A program made the translations under genes and the position numbers. From the NCBI GenBank assembly GCA_963971575.1, contig OZ020625.1, positions 310,001-374,000 on the forward strand: a stretch of 64,000 nucleotides of DNA, in the 5' to 3' direction. Positions 53,149-63,251 of this stretch are shown here, piece after piece (within the stretch, counting starts at the first letter, position 1; the number at the start of each line of letters is the position of its first letter). The notes below the pieces were generated by a model. The model saw only the letters and a program-made list of their open reading frames with translations. It did no database searches and was not told the origin of the DNA. The stretch comes from Liopterus haemorrhoidalis (taxonomy: Eukaryota > Arthropoda > Insecta > Coleoptera > Dytiscidae).

Positions 53149-53458
53149 TCAGCTGTGGCCACCACAGGACGGACCGCCATCATAAAGTACTTATATAAAA
53201 TACATTCTAGCAGCAAAGTAGAAATAACTTGGCCTAATATTTTCTAACAGAGATATTATTTATCATGACCATGGAAACGTTACATATAAGTATGAAAAAA
53301 TTGAGACTTGCAAAAAGAAGAAGTTTCATAAAAATCCTTTTACCCGAATTTGCTCTGCACGTGTACACAGACAGACGCATGGACAGACAGACAGACAGAC
53401 GTACAGACGGACGGACAGACAGACAGACACACGTACAGACGGACAGACAGACCGACAG
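53149..53458 (-). mobile_element. Helentron-like element, 3' portion, next to the previous copy
   Basis: TCAGCTGTGGCCACCACAGG (hairpin) starts 19 bp after the preceding copy's 5' end, in the same orientation. It runs through CCATCATAAAGTACTTATAT, CATGACCATGGAAACGTTAC and an internal deletion to a (GACR)n tract, then stops at 53458. Confidence 0.78.
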
Positions 53459-53581
53459 TATTGTTGTGGCCGCCATATTTTCAGGCAAATCATTAATATA
53501 CGATATGAAATAGAACGGTCCAAGTATAGTTCCTTGTCCTACTCCTATATTTATACATTAAAAAATTGTTTTGTGTTTCAG

Positions 53582-53904
53582 GTACTGGGCAGTCACAAAC
53601 ATAGATTACATCCATCAAAGGACAGCCCGAAGGATAGGCTTGATGATCCTGATAGTGTGGTGTATGTCCTTCTTCGTCTGTATAGCGCCTCTCTTGGGCT
53701 GGAAGGACTCCCAGTGGGAGTTCAGAGTCCTTGAGGAACACGCTTGCCTGGTCTCGCAGGATCTGGGATATCAGATATTCGCAACAGCTAGTTCCTTCTA
53801 CGTTCCTTTACTAGTTATCCTTATACTCTACTGGAGGATATTTCAAACAGCCAGGAAAAGAATCAGAAGAAGACAGGAAGCAAGCAAAACCGGAAGTAAT
53901 ATAG
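53582..53904 (+). CDS. 5-HT1: 5-HT1-like receptor, exon with TM4-TM5
   Basis: The acceptor TTGTGTTTCAG precedes 53582. The first base completes the Arg of DRY, followed by YWAVTNIDYIHQRTARRIGL, the second intracellular loop typical of insect 5-HT1 receptors. TM4 is LMILIVWCMSFFVCIAPLLG. The second extracellular loop WKDSQWEFRVLEEHACLVSQ carries the Cys expected to bond to TM3. TM5 is YQIFATASSFYVPLLVILIL, and the start of loop 3 is YWRIFQTARKRIRRRQEASK. The donor TAG|GTATAA leaves phase 1. Exon length 323 nt. Reading on into the intron would give a stop within about 12 codons. Confidence 0.94.
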
Positions 53905-54358
53905 GTATAATTGGGACACGTAATCAAAACAGTTCGTCATATTTCATTTGAATTCGAAACTTTGAAATAGCCTATGTTTATAATTTGAATGATAGGTTAT
54001 ATTATTTTAGAAAAATACCAGAGTAGCCCATTTTCAAAAGCAATTACACATCATTGACAGAGGAGTTCATGTATTCTCGGTGAAACATGGTTAATATAAA
54101 ATTAATAAATAAATAAAACACTCGGTAAGTTTCACAAATACAGTGTGTTTGTTTGAAACGGGGCACCCCGAAAATCTCCTTTATTTGTAAAGATACAAAA
54201 AATCTTCAGAACAAAAGTTAAACTAGACAAAATGCCCATCTAAAGGTTACTATAAGAATTCTGAGGCACTTCCGGTTTCACCTGAAATTATGTCAACTTT
54301 TGATCTAGCATAGGGAATAGATAATTTTATATTTTTTTCCTAAAAGTACATTTAATTA

Positions 54359-54764
54359 CAGTCTGTTCCAAACGGTTAAGCGGAACTAGATTTTGCAATC
54401 TAGTTACTTTCATCGTCTAAATCGTGCCTTTCGGCCGTTTTGTTTAAGCTTTGTAAATCATACTTACAATAAACATTTTTTGGTTAAGGTTAATATCATT
54501 TTAAAATGTCATTTTCTTTATATTTTGATTTTTTGTGTCATTCTTAATACAAATTCCCCATTTATTTATTTTTTTGTCATTAAAATATAAAAAAAAATAT
54601 TTAATTTTGACATATGTCATTCGTTTCCATGGTTTCATTGTTAGAATTTTAAATTTTGACATCCCAACGTGATAAATGAAATAACCCAAGCAAGGTCCCT
54701 TCTCGTGACAACCTAAACGAACTAAATTCCCATTTAGTTCCGCTTAACCGTTTGGAACAGACTG
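54359..54764. mobile_element. TA MITE with CAGTCTGTTCCAAACGG ends, copy 2 (intronic)
   Basis: CAGTCTGTTCCAAACGGTTA + AGCGGAAC at the left and its complement at the right, with TA at 54357-54358 and 54765-54766. Interior as in 46834-47241. It lies in the intron after the TM5 exon. Confidence 0.88.
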
Positions 54765-55244
54765 TAGCTTTACAATGACACCGAAAAGTCATATTTTTAT
54801 GTTAACCATTTCAAAATGGCGACCATTTATTTACAAAATAATAATCAACATAAGTTTTACAAATTTGAACGTAGCAAGCTTTGAAAATAATAAAAAAAGA
54901 AACAAAATATCTTTCAAATGTTCACCAAATCTTATAACAAATAGGGGATACGCATAAAATTTATTTTTCCTTAAAACTAGATTTTTTTTTGATATGTTAA
55001 TGTTAGTTATGTCACCTAACAAAACAAAAATCACATTTTAATTAATATTACAGCCAAATTTTATAATTAAAATATTGTAAATTTGAAATAAGCCGACCAC
55101 AGCGCGAAGGTTGCCGAGTAAATACGACTGAGTATGACGTCAAACCCCAGCAGCCCAGACTACATAATCTTTACGTGTGTATATTGTATTGTTCGAGAGT
55201 TTTGTATTTGTTTTTAAACAATTTTTCACGCATTTATTATAAAA

Positions 55245-55379
55245 ATGGCAGATAAAGATTTTGTTAGGGCTCAGAGTGATAATTTACCCAACATTGATGC
55301 ATTTATGCTCATGGAATATATGAAAAATAATGAATGCTACAGTGCTGAAGAAATACGTGGTGTCAAAACAGACTTGTAA
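55245..55379 (+). CDS. 44-residue ORF, possible first exon of a transposon gene
   Basis: ATG at 55245; the product is MADKDFVRAQSDNLPNIDAF + MLMEYMKNNECYSAEEIRGV + KTDL. It has good coding-like composition in an AT-rich intron. The segment is preceded by a G/C-richer 100 bp (CGACCACAGCGCGAAGGTTG) and followed 300 bp later by another G/C-rich piece (CGTCACACGTGGTTTTCGCG). I suspect the start of a TE-encoded protein, possibly spliced or deleted after KT, but do not recognise the family. Confidence 0.35.
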   Translation: MADKDFVRAQSDNLPNIDAFMLMEYMKNNECYSAEEIRGVKTDL

Positions 55380-56240
55380 TAACCATTTATGTATTCTATA
55401 ACTTTATGTAAACAATAAACTCTGTAAAATGTAAATATTTATGTAATTTACATGTCAGAATTTTACTACATTGTTTACATGAAGTTACAAAACGTTAGAG
55501 GCATAATTGAAATACTGCAATATAGGTTATATATTTTAATATAAAATTTAATTCGGTAAACATGTATAAATTGTTTTTATAGAATTAAACTTTATTTTAA
55601 TTAAAATCACTCTAACTTTACACAATCTATAAAAGTTATACAAGCAAATAAGTTCACGACAGACTGTGTAGGCTGTACGCTGTAGACTGGGTAGGCTGTA
55701 CGCAGTACACTTATGTAGGGTATAACGTCACACGTGGTTTTCGCGCGCTACATACATTTATGATTTTTTAAGCCTTCAAATTAAAAAAAAAATTGTTGCA
55801 AAACTGTTTTTTGTTTATATTCAACAAGGGGAATATAATAAAAAATAAAAAAAAATCATGCCTATCCCCTACTCCTACAAGCCGTTTTTTTTCTACATCA
55901 ATTTGTCTCTTTAATTATTGAATGTCCCTCGTACTTAGTTGTAGAGAAACTATTGTATATTGTACTCGCATATAATGGCTATATTTAACTCGGATGATTA
56001 CAACCCTCGCCTACGGCTCGTGTAATAAATTTCATCCTCGTGAAATTTAGCTCCCATTATAAGTTTGTTAAATGAAATCCTATTTTGCGATTGGGCTACT
56101 CATATTTTGTGTTCTATAATAATTTTGAGTTTTACAATGATTAGGTTAGATTTGTGACGTAGTTATTGAATTGACGTAACTGCTTTGTTTCGGCGGCTCT
56201 AGGAATTGTTATGAAAAACTGGCTTAGGGCTTATTTTTTA
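55380..56240. other. Intronic stretch, no gene seen
   Basis: 55665-55720 has a doubled GTAGGCTGTACGC word. Nothing else recognised. Confidence 0.3.
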
Positions 56241-56519
56241 TTTTATTTATTCAGGGCCCTGTGAAACTGAAGCATGCAGCCCTTTAGTCCTTTTAAAATC
56301 TGAGAATGGTAATTTTTTTTAGTTTTTTTATTTTATTTTTTTTTAATTTTGTAAAATTTTGTATATTTGCTTCATAGTGATTTGATTTAGCAGGTGTTGC
56401 TGTGCCGCACATAGAAATAGAACCGGCTTCAAACGGTAATTTTCAAAAAAAAATATTTTTTCGAATTTTTCAAATTTTTAATACAAGTTTGTGCTTTATA
56501 GGCTTAATTAAAAGTTTTA

Positions 56520-57110
56520 TTTATAATAAAAATATTTCAAGTCTCTAGCAATTAAGAAGTATTTTCCTCAAAAATCAAATTTTTATCAAACTCAAAATTT
56601 TCTATACCCAATTTTCATAAAAAATTTCCCATTTTCAAATTGTTTCAAAATCTGTTTCCACCCTAATTTAGGGCCGTAGAACTCGAAAAAAATATTTAAA
56701 AATTTTCTGCTTTTCCACTTTTTGAGTTATGGCCATCTTTGGGAAGTTTTTTTTTTTCTCAAAAACTATAATCTGGGATGAAAAATGAACCATATTTTTG
56801 ATATTTAAGGCCTAAAATAGCTTCAAGTCTCTAAAAATTAAGCTGTATTTTTCCACTAAACTCAAAATTTTCTATACCCAATTTTCATAAAAAAAATTTC
56901 TCATTTTCAAATTGTTTCAAAATCTGTTTCCACCCTAATTTAGGGCCGTAGAACTCGAAAAAAATATTTAAAAATTTTCTGATTTTCTACTTCTTGAGTT
57001 ATGGCCATCTTTGGGAAGTTTTTTGAGTTTTTCTCAAAAAATATAATCGGGGATGAGAAATGAACCATATTTTTGATATTTAAGGCCTAAAATAAACTAT
57101 TTTGAACTAA
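56520..57110. repeat. About 270-bp direct repeat, two units
   Basis: TTCTATACCCAATTTTCATA, TCTGTTTCCACCCTAATTTA, GGGCCGTAGAACTCGAAAAA and GAACCATATTTTTGATATTT occur in the same order near 56602-56800 and 56872-57090. It is non-coding. Confidence 0.75.
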
Positions 57111-57114
57111 ATCT

Positions 57115-57626
57115 GAGACAAACATTTTTTCAATTTTTGCTCATTTTCAAAAGTTTATTTTTTTTTATGGGCTGTAAAATAATTCACAGTAAAATTTTGA
57201 AAGCCCCAATTTTTTTATAGACTAAATAATATATGCAGTTTCCAAAAATTCTTACCGCAGGTCTTTAACTTTTACCGTTTTTGAGTTACGAATTTTGAAA
57301 ATTAAAAAAAATAAAAATTATTTTTTTTTTTTTTTGGGAAATTATTTGAAATCTGTCCTAAGGGTAATTAGGACCTTAGAATTTCGAAAATTGCAATTTC
57401 CAAGTCTTTCTTATAGTTTTTGAAATACAGCCTTAAGTTGGAAATGTTCAAAAATTTTGTAATAAAAAACGGCCTTAGCGAGAAATGCCCCAAATTTTTA
57501 TTAGTATATATAAATATTGCTAATTTCAAAAATTTAAACCGCAGGCTGTTATATTATTTGGTTTTAGAGTTATTAATATGTGAAAATTTGGAAATTTTTA
57601 CCTTTAGAAGTTGATGATGTAAGACG
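57115..57626. other. AT-rich dispersed-repeat stretch
   Basis: It contains the 'CCGCAGGTCTTTAACTTTTA' and 'AAACCGCAGGCTGTTATATT' motifs also found near 6170 and 11515. No gene. Confidence 0.4.
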
Positions 57627-57634
57627 ATCTATAG

Positions 57635-57927
57635 CAGTGTTTCTCAACCAAAAACGCACCGCGGACCAGTATAATATAAAATTTTCTAACGCGGACCACT
57701 AATAATAATTGTTGGTTCATTTTTTGCAAGAAAACAAATATATTTAATATGCTACTAAATGTATTTTATTTGTAAAAAATCACAGAAAGTTTACAGAAAA
57801 TAAACAAAATATAAATTGTTTACATAAAAAATGTGTATAAAAAATAACAAATAACTGCAAAAAACACATACGAAAACTTTCGCGGACCACTGAAATTTTT
57901 CTGCGGACCACCTGTTGAGTAACACTG
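57635..57927. mobile_element. hAT-type MITE, 293 bp, perfect 8-bp duplication
   Basis: CAGTGTTTCTCAACCAAAAA at the left, TGTTGAGTAACACTG at the right; ATCTATAG lies at 57627-57634 and 57928-57935. The interior is the inverted equivalent of 14366-14685 (GCGGACCACTAATAATAATT). Confidence 0.92.
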
Positions 57928-58027
57928 ATCTATAGCAAAACATGCTGAGCCCCCCCCCCCCTCTAAAGAAAAAGTTCTGGGTTCAGCCCCCCCTCTAAAA
58001 AATGTTCTGGCATATAATGATAAAAAT

Positions 58028-58529
58028 CAGGTCTTCGAACCGTTATTTTTTTCGTTTCGGTTTTCGTTCCGGTTCAATTAAAAAAATATATATATCGGTT
58101 CGGTTCCGGTTTTCGTTCCGGCAAATATAACGTTTTTTTTCGGTTTTCGGTTCAGTTCCGAGTGATAAATTTTTAAATGCTTTTATTTGTATTAGAAATT
58201 TATTTTCTACTATAATTTAGAGGAACATTTTATTCCTTATTTTCTGATAATCATACCAAGATCGCTGCCAGGGGGGGGGGGGTTCTGGGCGTTCACCCCC
58301 CTCTTCCGAAATAATAGTAGCGCATTAGTTAAAAAATTACGAATTAAGATTTTTTTCTGCTCAGCAGTTTAAAAATTAATCTTAAATAAAATGTATTTTA
58401 TATTCACTCACATAAACATTATCTGAACCGAAATAAACCGATATATTTTTTCGGTTCAGTTCCGGTGTTCGTTCCGAAAAAAATAACGGTTTTTTTCGGT
58501 TTTCGGTTCAGTTCCGGTTCGAAGCCCTG
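58028..58529. mobile_element. hAT-type MITE, 502 bp, perfect 8-bp duplication
   Basis: CAGGTCTTCGAACCGTTATT at the left and GGTTCGAAGCCCTG at the right; ATAAAAAT at 58020-58027 and 58530-58537. Inner CGGTTTTCGGTTCAGTTCCG-type words are repeated in both halves. Fragments are at 3097-3150 and 4409-4630. Confidence 0.9.
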
Positions 58530-58747
58530 ATAAAAATATCCAAGACGTTATATTTTTCATTTTAGAAATATTTTTGAAATTTACAGTTTAAAAAATTAAA
58601 AATATATTTATATTTAGGAGGGGGTGTAAAATATAAATTAATTGCTAATAAATGAAATATAAAAGCTATAAAGCACAAACAGTTTTCATTTTTATATATT
58701 TTCAAAAATCATCTTCATCGGTTTGACATTTATTTAACTACCCCCAG

Positions 58748-58966
58748 GTTCCAGGGCGTCATCTACAGGGGGTGTGATAGCAGCAGCTTCAGGGAGCGGG
58801 GGAATAGCCGCCGCCGTGGTGACGATAATCGGACGACCTTTGCCGACGATTTCCGAAACAACCACCGCCTTTACTACAGTAAGTTCCACGAATTCTTCGC
58901 CGGAGAAGACTAGTTTTGCAAATGGATTAGAAGTGGATCCACCAACAGCTACGGATTGTGGATTAG
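58748..58966 (+). CDS. 5-HT1: 5-HT1-like receptor, third-loop exon (possible cassette)
   Basis: A 219-nt exon, predicted from splice sites, frame and composition rather than from domain match. Acceptor TTATTTAACTACCCCCAG, donor TTAG|GTAAAA. It enters and leaves in phase 1, exactly as needed between the TM5 and TM6 exons. It encodes about 73 residues rich in Ala, Gly, Ser and Thr (IAAASGSGGIAAAVVTIIG, then TTTAFTTVSSTNSSPEKTS), of the kind expected in a long, disordered third intracellular loop. It is far more GC-rich than the intron around it. Being a multiple of three and symmetric in phase, it could be skipped without disturbing the frame. Confidence 0.75.
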
Positions 58967-59023
58967 GTAAAATATAATATATATAATATAATATATGTTT
59001 ATTCAAGTTGTTTGTACAGTATA

Positions 59024-60285
59024 CCAGGTTTACAAGTATGAAATGCGGATTTTTTTAAATAAAACACATTAAACTCAAAAGAACAGTAAAAGTTTGTTAT
59101 TCAAAGTATGCTCCATTAGAAGTTATACATTTTTCCCATCTTTCAGGCAATTTGTGAATACCTCGCCAGTAGAACTCTTCCCCTTTCCCCGCAAACCATT
59201 CATCTAGCCATTCTTTCACATTTTCATATGAACAAAAGTGCTGCTCGGTAAGTGCGTGACCCATCGATGCGAACAAGTGGTAATCTGAAGGGGCCAAGTC
59301 TGGTGAGTAAGCGGCATGGGGTAGCACTTCCCACTTGAGTGCCTCCAATGTGTTGCAAACTGCTTTTTCCTTATGTGATGGAGCGTTATCGTTAAGATTA
59401 CCTTGTGCTGTCTTCTTTCGTATTCTGATTTTATGAGCAGTGAATGGTTCAATTCGATCAGTTGTTGGTAGCGTTGGGTATTAACTGTTTCACCAGGTTT
59501 TAACAATTCATAATAGATCACACCCTTTTGGTCCCACCAAGTACAGAGCATTGTCTTTTTACCAAAGCGATTTGGTCTTGCAGTTGATGTGGATGGTGAG
59601 CCTGGTTCACCCATGATTTTTTGCGTTTGGGATTTTCTAAATAAATCCATTTTTCATCCAGTAATGATACGATGCATAAAAGACTTTCTTTTGTATCGTG
59701 CAAACAAAATTTCACAAGTGTTTTTGCGTTTTTCCATCTGCCTCTCATTCAATGCATGTGGAACCCATCTGCCGACTTTCTGGATCTTACCCATCTCTCC
59801 TAGGCGATTGGAAACAATTGACTAACGCCTAACTGCTCTGCTAGTTGTTTTTGTGATTGACTATCGTCTTCCTGTAGCAATGTTTCCAATTTTGTATCTT
59901 CATATTTTTTTGGAAGTTTTCCATGTTTGTCTGTAAGATCAAAGTCACCACTTTTGAAACGCCGAAACCATCGTTCACACGTATCTTGCGATGGAGCATA
60001 TTCACCATAAGCTTCTTGAAGCAGTCGGTATGATTCAGCAGCAGTTTTTTTCAAATGAAAACAAAACAGTAGTACTGTCCGCGAATGCTCTTTATTTGGC
60101 ACAAAATTTGACATTTTTAACACAGTAAAACAAAACTATATGATCACTTTTCAAATTATAACCTATACGCATTTGACACTTAATGATATCTTAACCAAAC
60201 GCCATATGTGTTGAAACTTTGAACTATACACTCTGTTTGCGCGGCAAGTTTGAAAAAAATCCGCATTTCATACTTGTAGACCTGG
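59024..60285 (-). mobile_element. Mos1-like mariner, copy C (complete ends, in receptor intron)
   Basis: CCAGGTTTACAAGTATGAAA at the left and the complement of CCAGGTCTACAAGTATGAAA at the right, with TA at 59022-59023 and 60286-60287. At 1262 bp it is slightly shorter than copy A because of small deletions. It lies antisense, 137 bp upstream of the TM6 exon. Confidence 0.92.
59097..60114 (-). pseudogene. Mos1-like transposase pseudogene, copy C
   Basis: It begins MSNFVPNKEHSRTVLLFCFH and is collinear with copy A. It has several small indels: loss near 59815 (in SQQAVSNRL), loss of two bases at the first catalytic site near 59660, and indels near 59600 and 59390-59400. The second Asp codon is preserved here (NDNAPSH, where copy A has Gly), as is the third in [12 protein letters not shown]. 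Broken by frameshifts. Confidence 0.88.
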
Positions 60286-60422
60286 TAAACTTATCACAAC
60301 AACAACAGTGATGACAGTTAATTAATTCAGAAGGTTGCTGTTGCCATTACTTTTATTTTTCATAGCCAACCCTTATTTTTGAACTCATGGTATAATATAT
60401 TAAAGTTGTATTTTGTTTTTAG

Positions 60423-60758
60423 GTCCTTATACGCACCATTACGCGCCCCAAATTCGGAGGAAGCCGAAAGACACAGCGGATTCGAAGAGAGAAAGAAAAG
60501 CAGCGAAGACCTTGGCTATTATAACAGGGGCCTTCGTATGTTGTTGGGCCCCCTTCTTCATAATAGCTGTCCTGCTGCCCATTTATCAGAAATGGCCATT
60601 CAGCGATTTCATGGTGTCATTTTTTTTATGGTTAGGTTATTTTAATTCAACTTTGAACCCTATCATTTACACCATTTTCAGCCCAGAATTCAGGCATGCC
60701 TTCAAGAAGATATTGTGTGGACGAAAAAGACTGGCCGCTAGGAGGCATAGGCAACTAG
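60423..60758 (+). CDS. 5-HT1: 5-HT1-like receptor, exon with TM6-TM7 and tail
   Basis: The acceptor TTTTGTTTTTAG precedes 60423. The first two bases complete a Gly codon. It encodes the end of loop 3 (PYTHHYAPQIRRKPKDTADS), the basic SKRERKAAKTLAIITGAF entering TM6, the FVCCWAPFF toggle motif, extracellular loop 3 (LLPIYQKWPFSD), TM7 with FLWLGYFNSTLNPIIYTIF (NPxxY) and helix 8 (SPEFRHAFKKILCGRKRLAA), with a Cys that could be palmitoylated. The donor CTAG|GTAAAT leaves phase 1. If not spliced, the frame ends two codons later at 60764-60766 (LGK-stop). Confidence 0.94.
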
Positions 60759-60810
60759 GTAAATAACATCTGACTCCCCCCCCCCCCCTGCACAAAATCC
60801 TTACAATATA

Positions 60811-61029
60811 CAGAGTGATTATTTAATGGCGAGACGACGTCACCGAATTATCAAATAAAATAATAGAAAATCAAATAAAAGAATGGCAGGAAATCATTGA
60901 CTCAATAATTTGGAGATGACGGAAGTGTCTGCTACGCGCATGCGCGCATAATCGCCTGCTACGATGTGTATGAAACGGCAAATTATTAAACTTCCAGTGA
61001 CGTCGTCTCGCCATTAAATAATCACTCTG
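60811..61029. mobile_element. TA MITE, 219 bp
   Basis: CAGAGTGATTATTTAATGGC + GAGACGACGTCAC at the left and perfect complement at the right, with TA outside each end. The interior has TACGCGCATGCGCGCATAAT. No ORF. Confidence 0.92.
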
Positions 61030-61165
61030 TACTTAGAAAAAACTTCGAAATATGTTTCAAATTGTTTCGTTTTATCAAAAAATTTCACAAATAAAAGTTG
61101 TTAGTTATTGCTTTTGTAGCAACTTTTGTTAAATACATTTTTTCGAAATATTTTTCTGTTCTTAA

Positions 61166-61674
61166 CCCTTTACTGCATGAATTTTTATTTTTGGCTGAAA
61201 TAATTCATGAGCATTAGGAATTGGTTCTTATTTATAGAAAAATTTATTCAAAAAATATATTTAAAATATTAATTATTATTTTTATGAAAAAATAATAATT
61301 TAGGGTTTGTGCCATACATGGAACATTATGATTCTACATTATGTTACAAAAGAAAATGATTCCGTATTATTTGCTCGTCAATTGCTAGGTGTTCTTCATT
61401 AGGGATTAAAAGCAGTCGCCCTCGAATTTTTGAAAGAAATGGTCGTATCTTCTAGTTGTCCTTTCTCAATAAATTCAGAGTTATCGTTGAAGTAAAAATT
61501 CCGCTTGATATCCTCAAATCTATTGCAGCCCATTACTTGAGATACTGCAGGATCCATTGCTGTGTATGTGGCATATATGAACATTCATGAAGTAACGTTC
61601 TGATTCAGTTTTAATAGTAAAATAAAAAATAAAAATCGGAATGTGCCATATATGGCACACTATGCGGTAAAGGG
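61166..61674. mobile_element. piggyBac-type remnant with TTAA duplication
   Basis: TTAA (61162-61165) + CCCTTTACTGCATGAATTTT at the left and CACTATGCGGTAAAGGG + TTAA (61675-61678) at the right. CCCTTTRCYGCA ends with TTAA targets are typical of piggyBac. It contains a short transposase fragment. Confidence 0.88.
61399..61584 (-). pseudogene. piggyBac transposase fragment
   Basis: The minus-strand frame includes PAVSQVMGCNRFEDIKRNFY and FNDNSEF, matching the N-terminal part of piggyBac DDE_Tnp_1_7 transposases (the RFE-x-I-x-R-x-x-x-FNDN pattern). About 60 residues remain and all catalytic residues are missing. Confidence 0.75.
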
Positions 61675-61995
61675 TTAAATATTCGCAAAAGTCTTAAAAT
61701 AGACACGATTAAACTCCCATTTCTAGTCAATCGATTTTTACCAAAAGTTGATCAACTCAAGCTTAAATATGAAGTTTTATGAAAATCCTTTCAGCCGAAT
61801 TTGCTCTGCACGTGTACACAGACAGACGGACAGACAGACGGACAGACAGACAGACAGACAGACCGTCAGACATTATGCTAAAAATAGTGAAAACGTTATG
61901 TAGGGACCTCAATTCGTGGAGATCCATCGAAATCTCGAAATGTCAAAATCGGTATGATCACAATACCTCCCTTATATATGTTGGCGGTCGATAAA

Positions 61996-62260
61996 AACTG
62001 ATGTGAATTTTCACACATTTCAGGGTTTCGCAGTTATTTAGTAAGTGAATTATGGTTATTTGAGAGCCAAAACAAATTTTATGTTAAAATATTTTTTTGT
62101 TAATTTTAATTCGAATGCCTAATACCATTATTTAGGTTTCTGAATATGTGCAGTATTTTTTTATATAGCAAGGTTCAAGATTTTGAAAATTAGTGCGCCC
62201 CTCTAATTTCGTGTATTCAATTTCAACAATTTCCACTGGTTATTAAATTTACGCTAGTTT
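61996..62260 (+). repeat. Dispersed repeat family 3, partial copy
   Basis: TGTGAATTTTCACACATTTC, TTTCGCAGTTATTTAGTAAG, CAAATTTTATGTTAAAATAT and TTTCCACTGGTTATTAAATT match 8660-8960. Confidence 0.75.
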
Positions 62261-62435
62261 CTTATTTTTTTACTGTTGGAATCAATGAAAATCATTTGTG
62301 TTGGTGACATGTTTAGCCCCAGTATGGCCGCCGTTGCGCTACTTTGTATAATCTAGTGACTTTAGTCATACCTACAAAGCCCTAAAAACTAAATTGCTTT
62401 GACTCCTTCACTATCCTGTATATTTTAATTTGTTA

Positions 62436-63114
62436 GGGGGGGGGTTAAGGTCTGATACACACACATTTTAAGCATATTTTTGTGAATTTTTTTCAAATCT
62501 ATGGTTAAATTTATTCATTTTCAAACTAAGTACAACGACGTTGAGATATTTTTTCTTCATGTTTTTTTTTTTATTTAACAATCACAAATATACTCATTTT
62601 TATGAGTAAATCATCATCTGAAATCAAAAATCCAAAAAGATTTTGTTAGTTTATGAGTTTACCGAGGTAACGACGTTGAGATATTTTTTTTTCATGGTTT
62701 TATTTATTTAACAATCACAAATATACTCATTTTTACGTTTTTTTTAGGGGGAATTAATTTTTTTTGTCTTCTAAGTAACGCTAAAAACTGAAAAATCATT
62801 TTAAAAATAAAAACTCAACGTCATTACCTCGGCAAACTCATAAACTAACAAAATCTTTTTGGATTTTTGATTTCAGATGATCCAGTGACGAGTTATGCTG
62901 GTCACCGCAAAATCTAATTTTTTTCCCGGAGTCTGGGAAGATTTGCCACAGCTGGCTCATTTCGCCATATTTTGCCTTCAAAATTTTTTTGTATCTTCTT
63001 CAAAACATACTTAATATATGTACTTAGTTTGAAAATGAATAAATTTAACCATAGATTTGAAAAAAATTCACAAAAATATGCTTAAAATGTGGTTATCAGA
63101 CCCTACCCCCCCCT
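62436..63114. mobile_element. Long foldback element, subfamily B, second copy
   Basis: Outer parts G-run + TTAAGGTCTGATACACAC and, on the right, TGGTTATCAGACCCTA + C-run. The right arm matches 35480-35765 closely; the left arm has an internal deletion and a short duplication (TACTCATTTTTA occurs twice, near 62592 and 62725). The TTAA duplication is not clear here (TTAG/TTAT flanks). It lies in the last receptor intron. Confidence 0.75.
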
Positions 63115-63228
63115 TATTTTATTTTATTCCATTCTCTTCCCTTCCAACCATTTCTTCACCTGTATATTTTAAGTTGTTAAAGGCCCGAGAGAAGTTAAAT
63201 TTTTCAAACAAAAAATTTTTTTTTTCAG

Positions 63229-63251
63229 GTATTCGACATCTGCAGCAATGA
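63229..63251 (+). CDS. 5-HT1: 5-HT1-like receptor, putative terminal coding exon
   Basis: A strong T-rich tract and CAG precede 63229. Joined to the 60758 donor, the phase-1 G plus GT gives Gly and the frame reads GIRHLQQ then TGA at 63249-63251. The following 120 bp are GC-richer than the intron, as expected for exonic 3' UTR. The alternative is that translation ends in the retained intron at 60764. Confidence 0.6.

Larger units (their letters stand above)
61045..61992 (-). mobile_element. Helentron-like element split by a piggyBac remnant
   Basis: The plus strand has the 3'-side AT-rich part (TTTCGTTTTATCAAAAAATT ... TTTTCTGTTC) to 61165, then the piggyBac insert, then AATATTCGCAAAAGTCTTAA, GTGTACACAG, the (GACR)n tract (61815-61865), the block and TGTTGGCGGTCG at 61992. 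The terminal hairpin is missing. Confidence 0.8.

Noticed and set aside
58774..58977. Treating 58774-58977 as a stand-alone small gene
   Set aside because: Its start would be a GTG, and the splice sites and phases fit far better with an internal receptor exon at 58748-58966.
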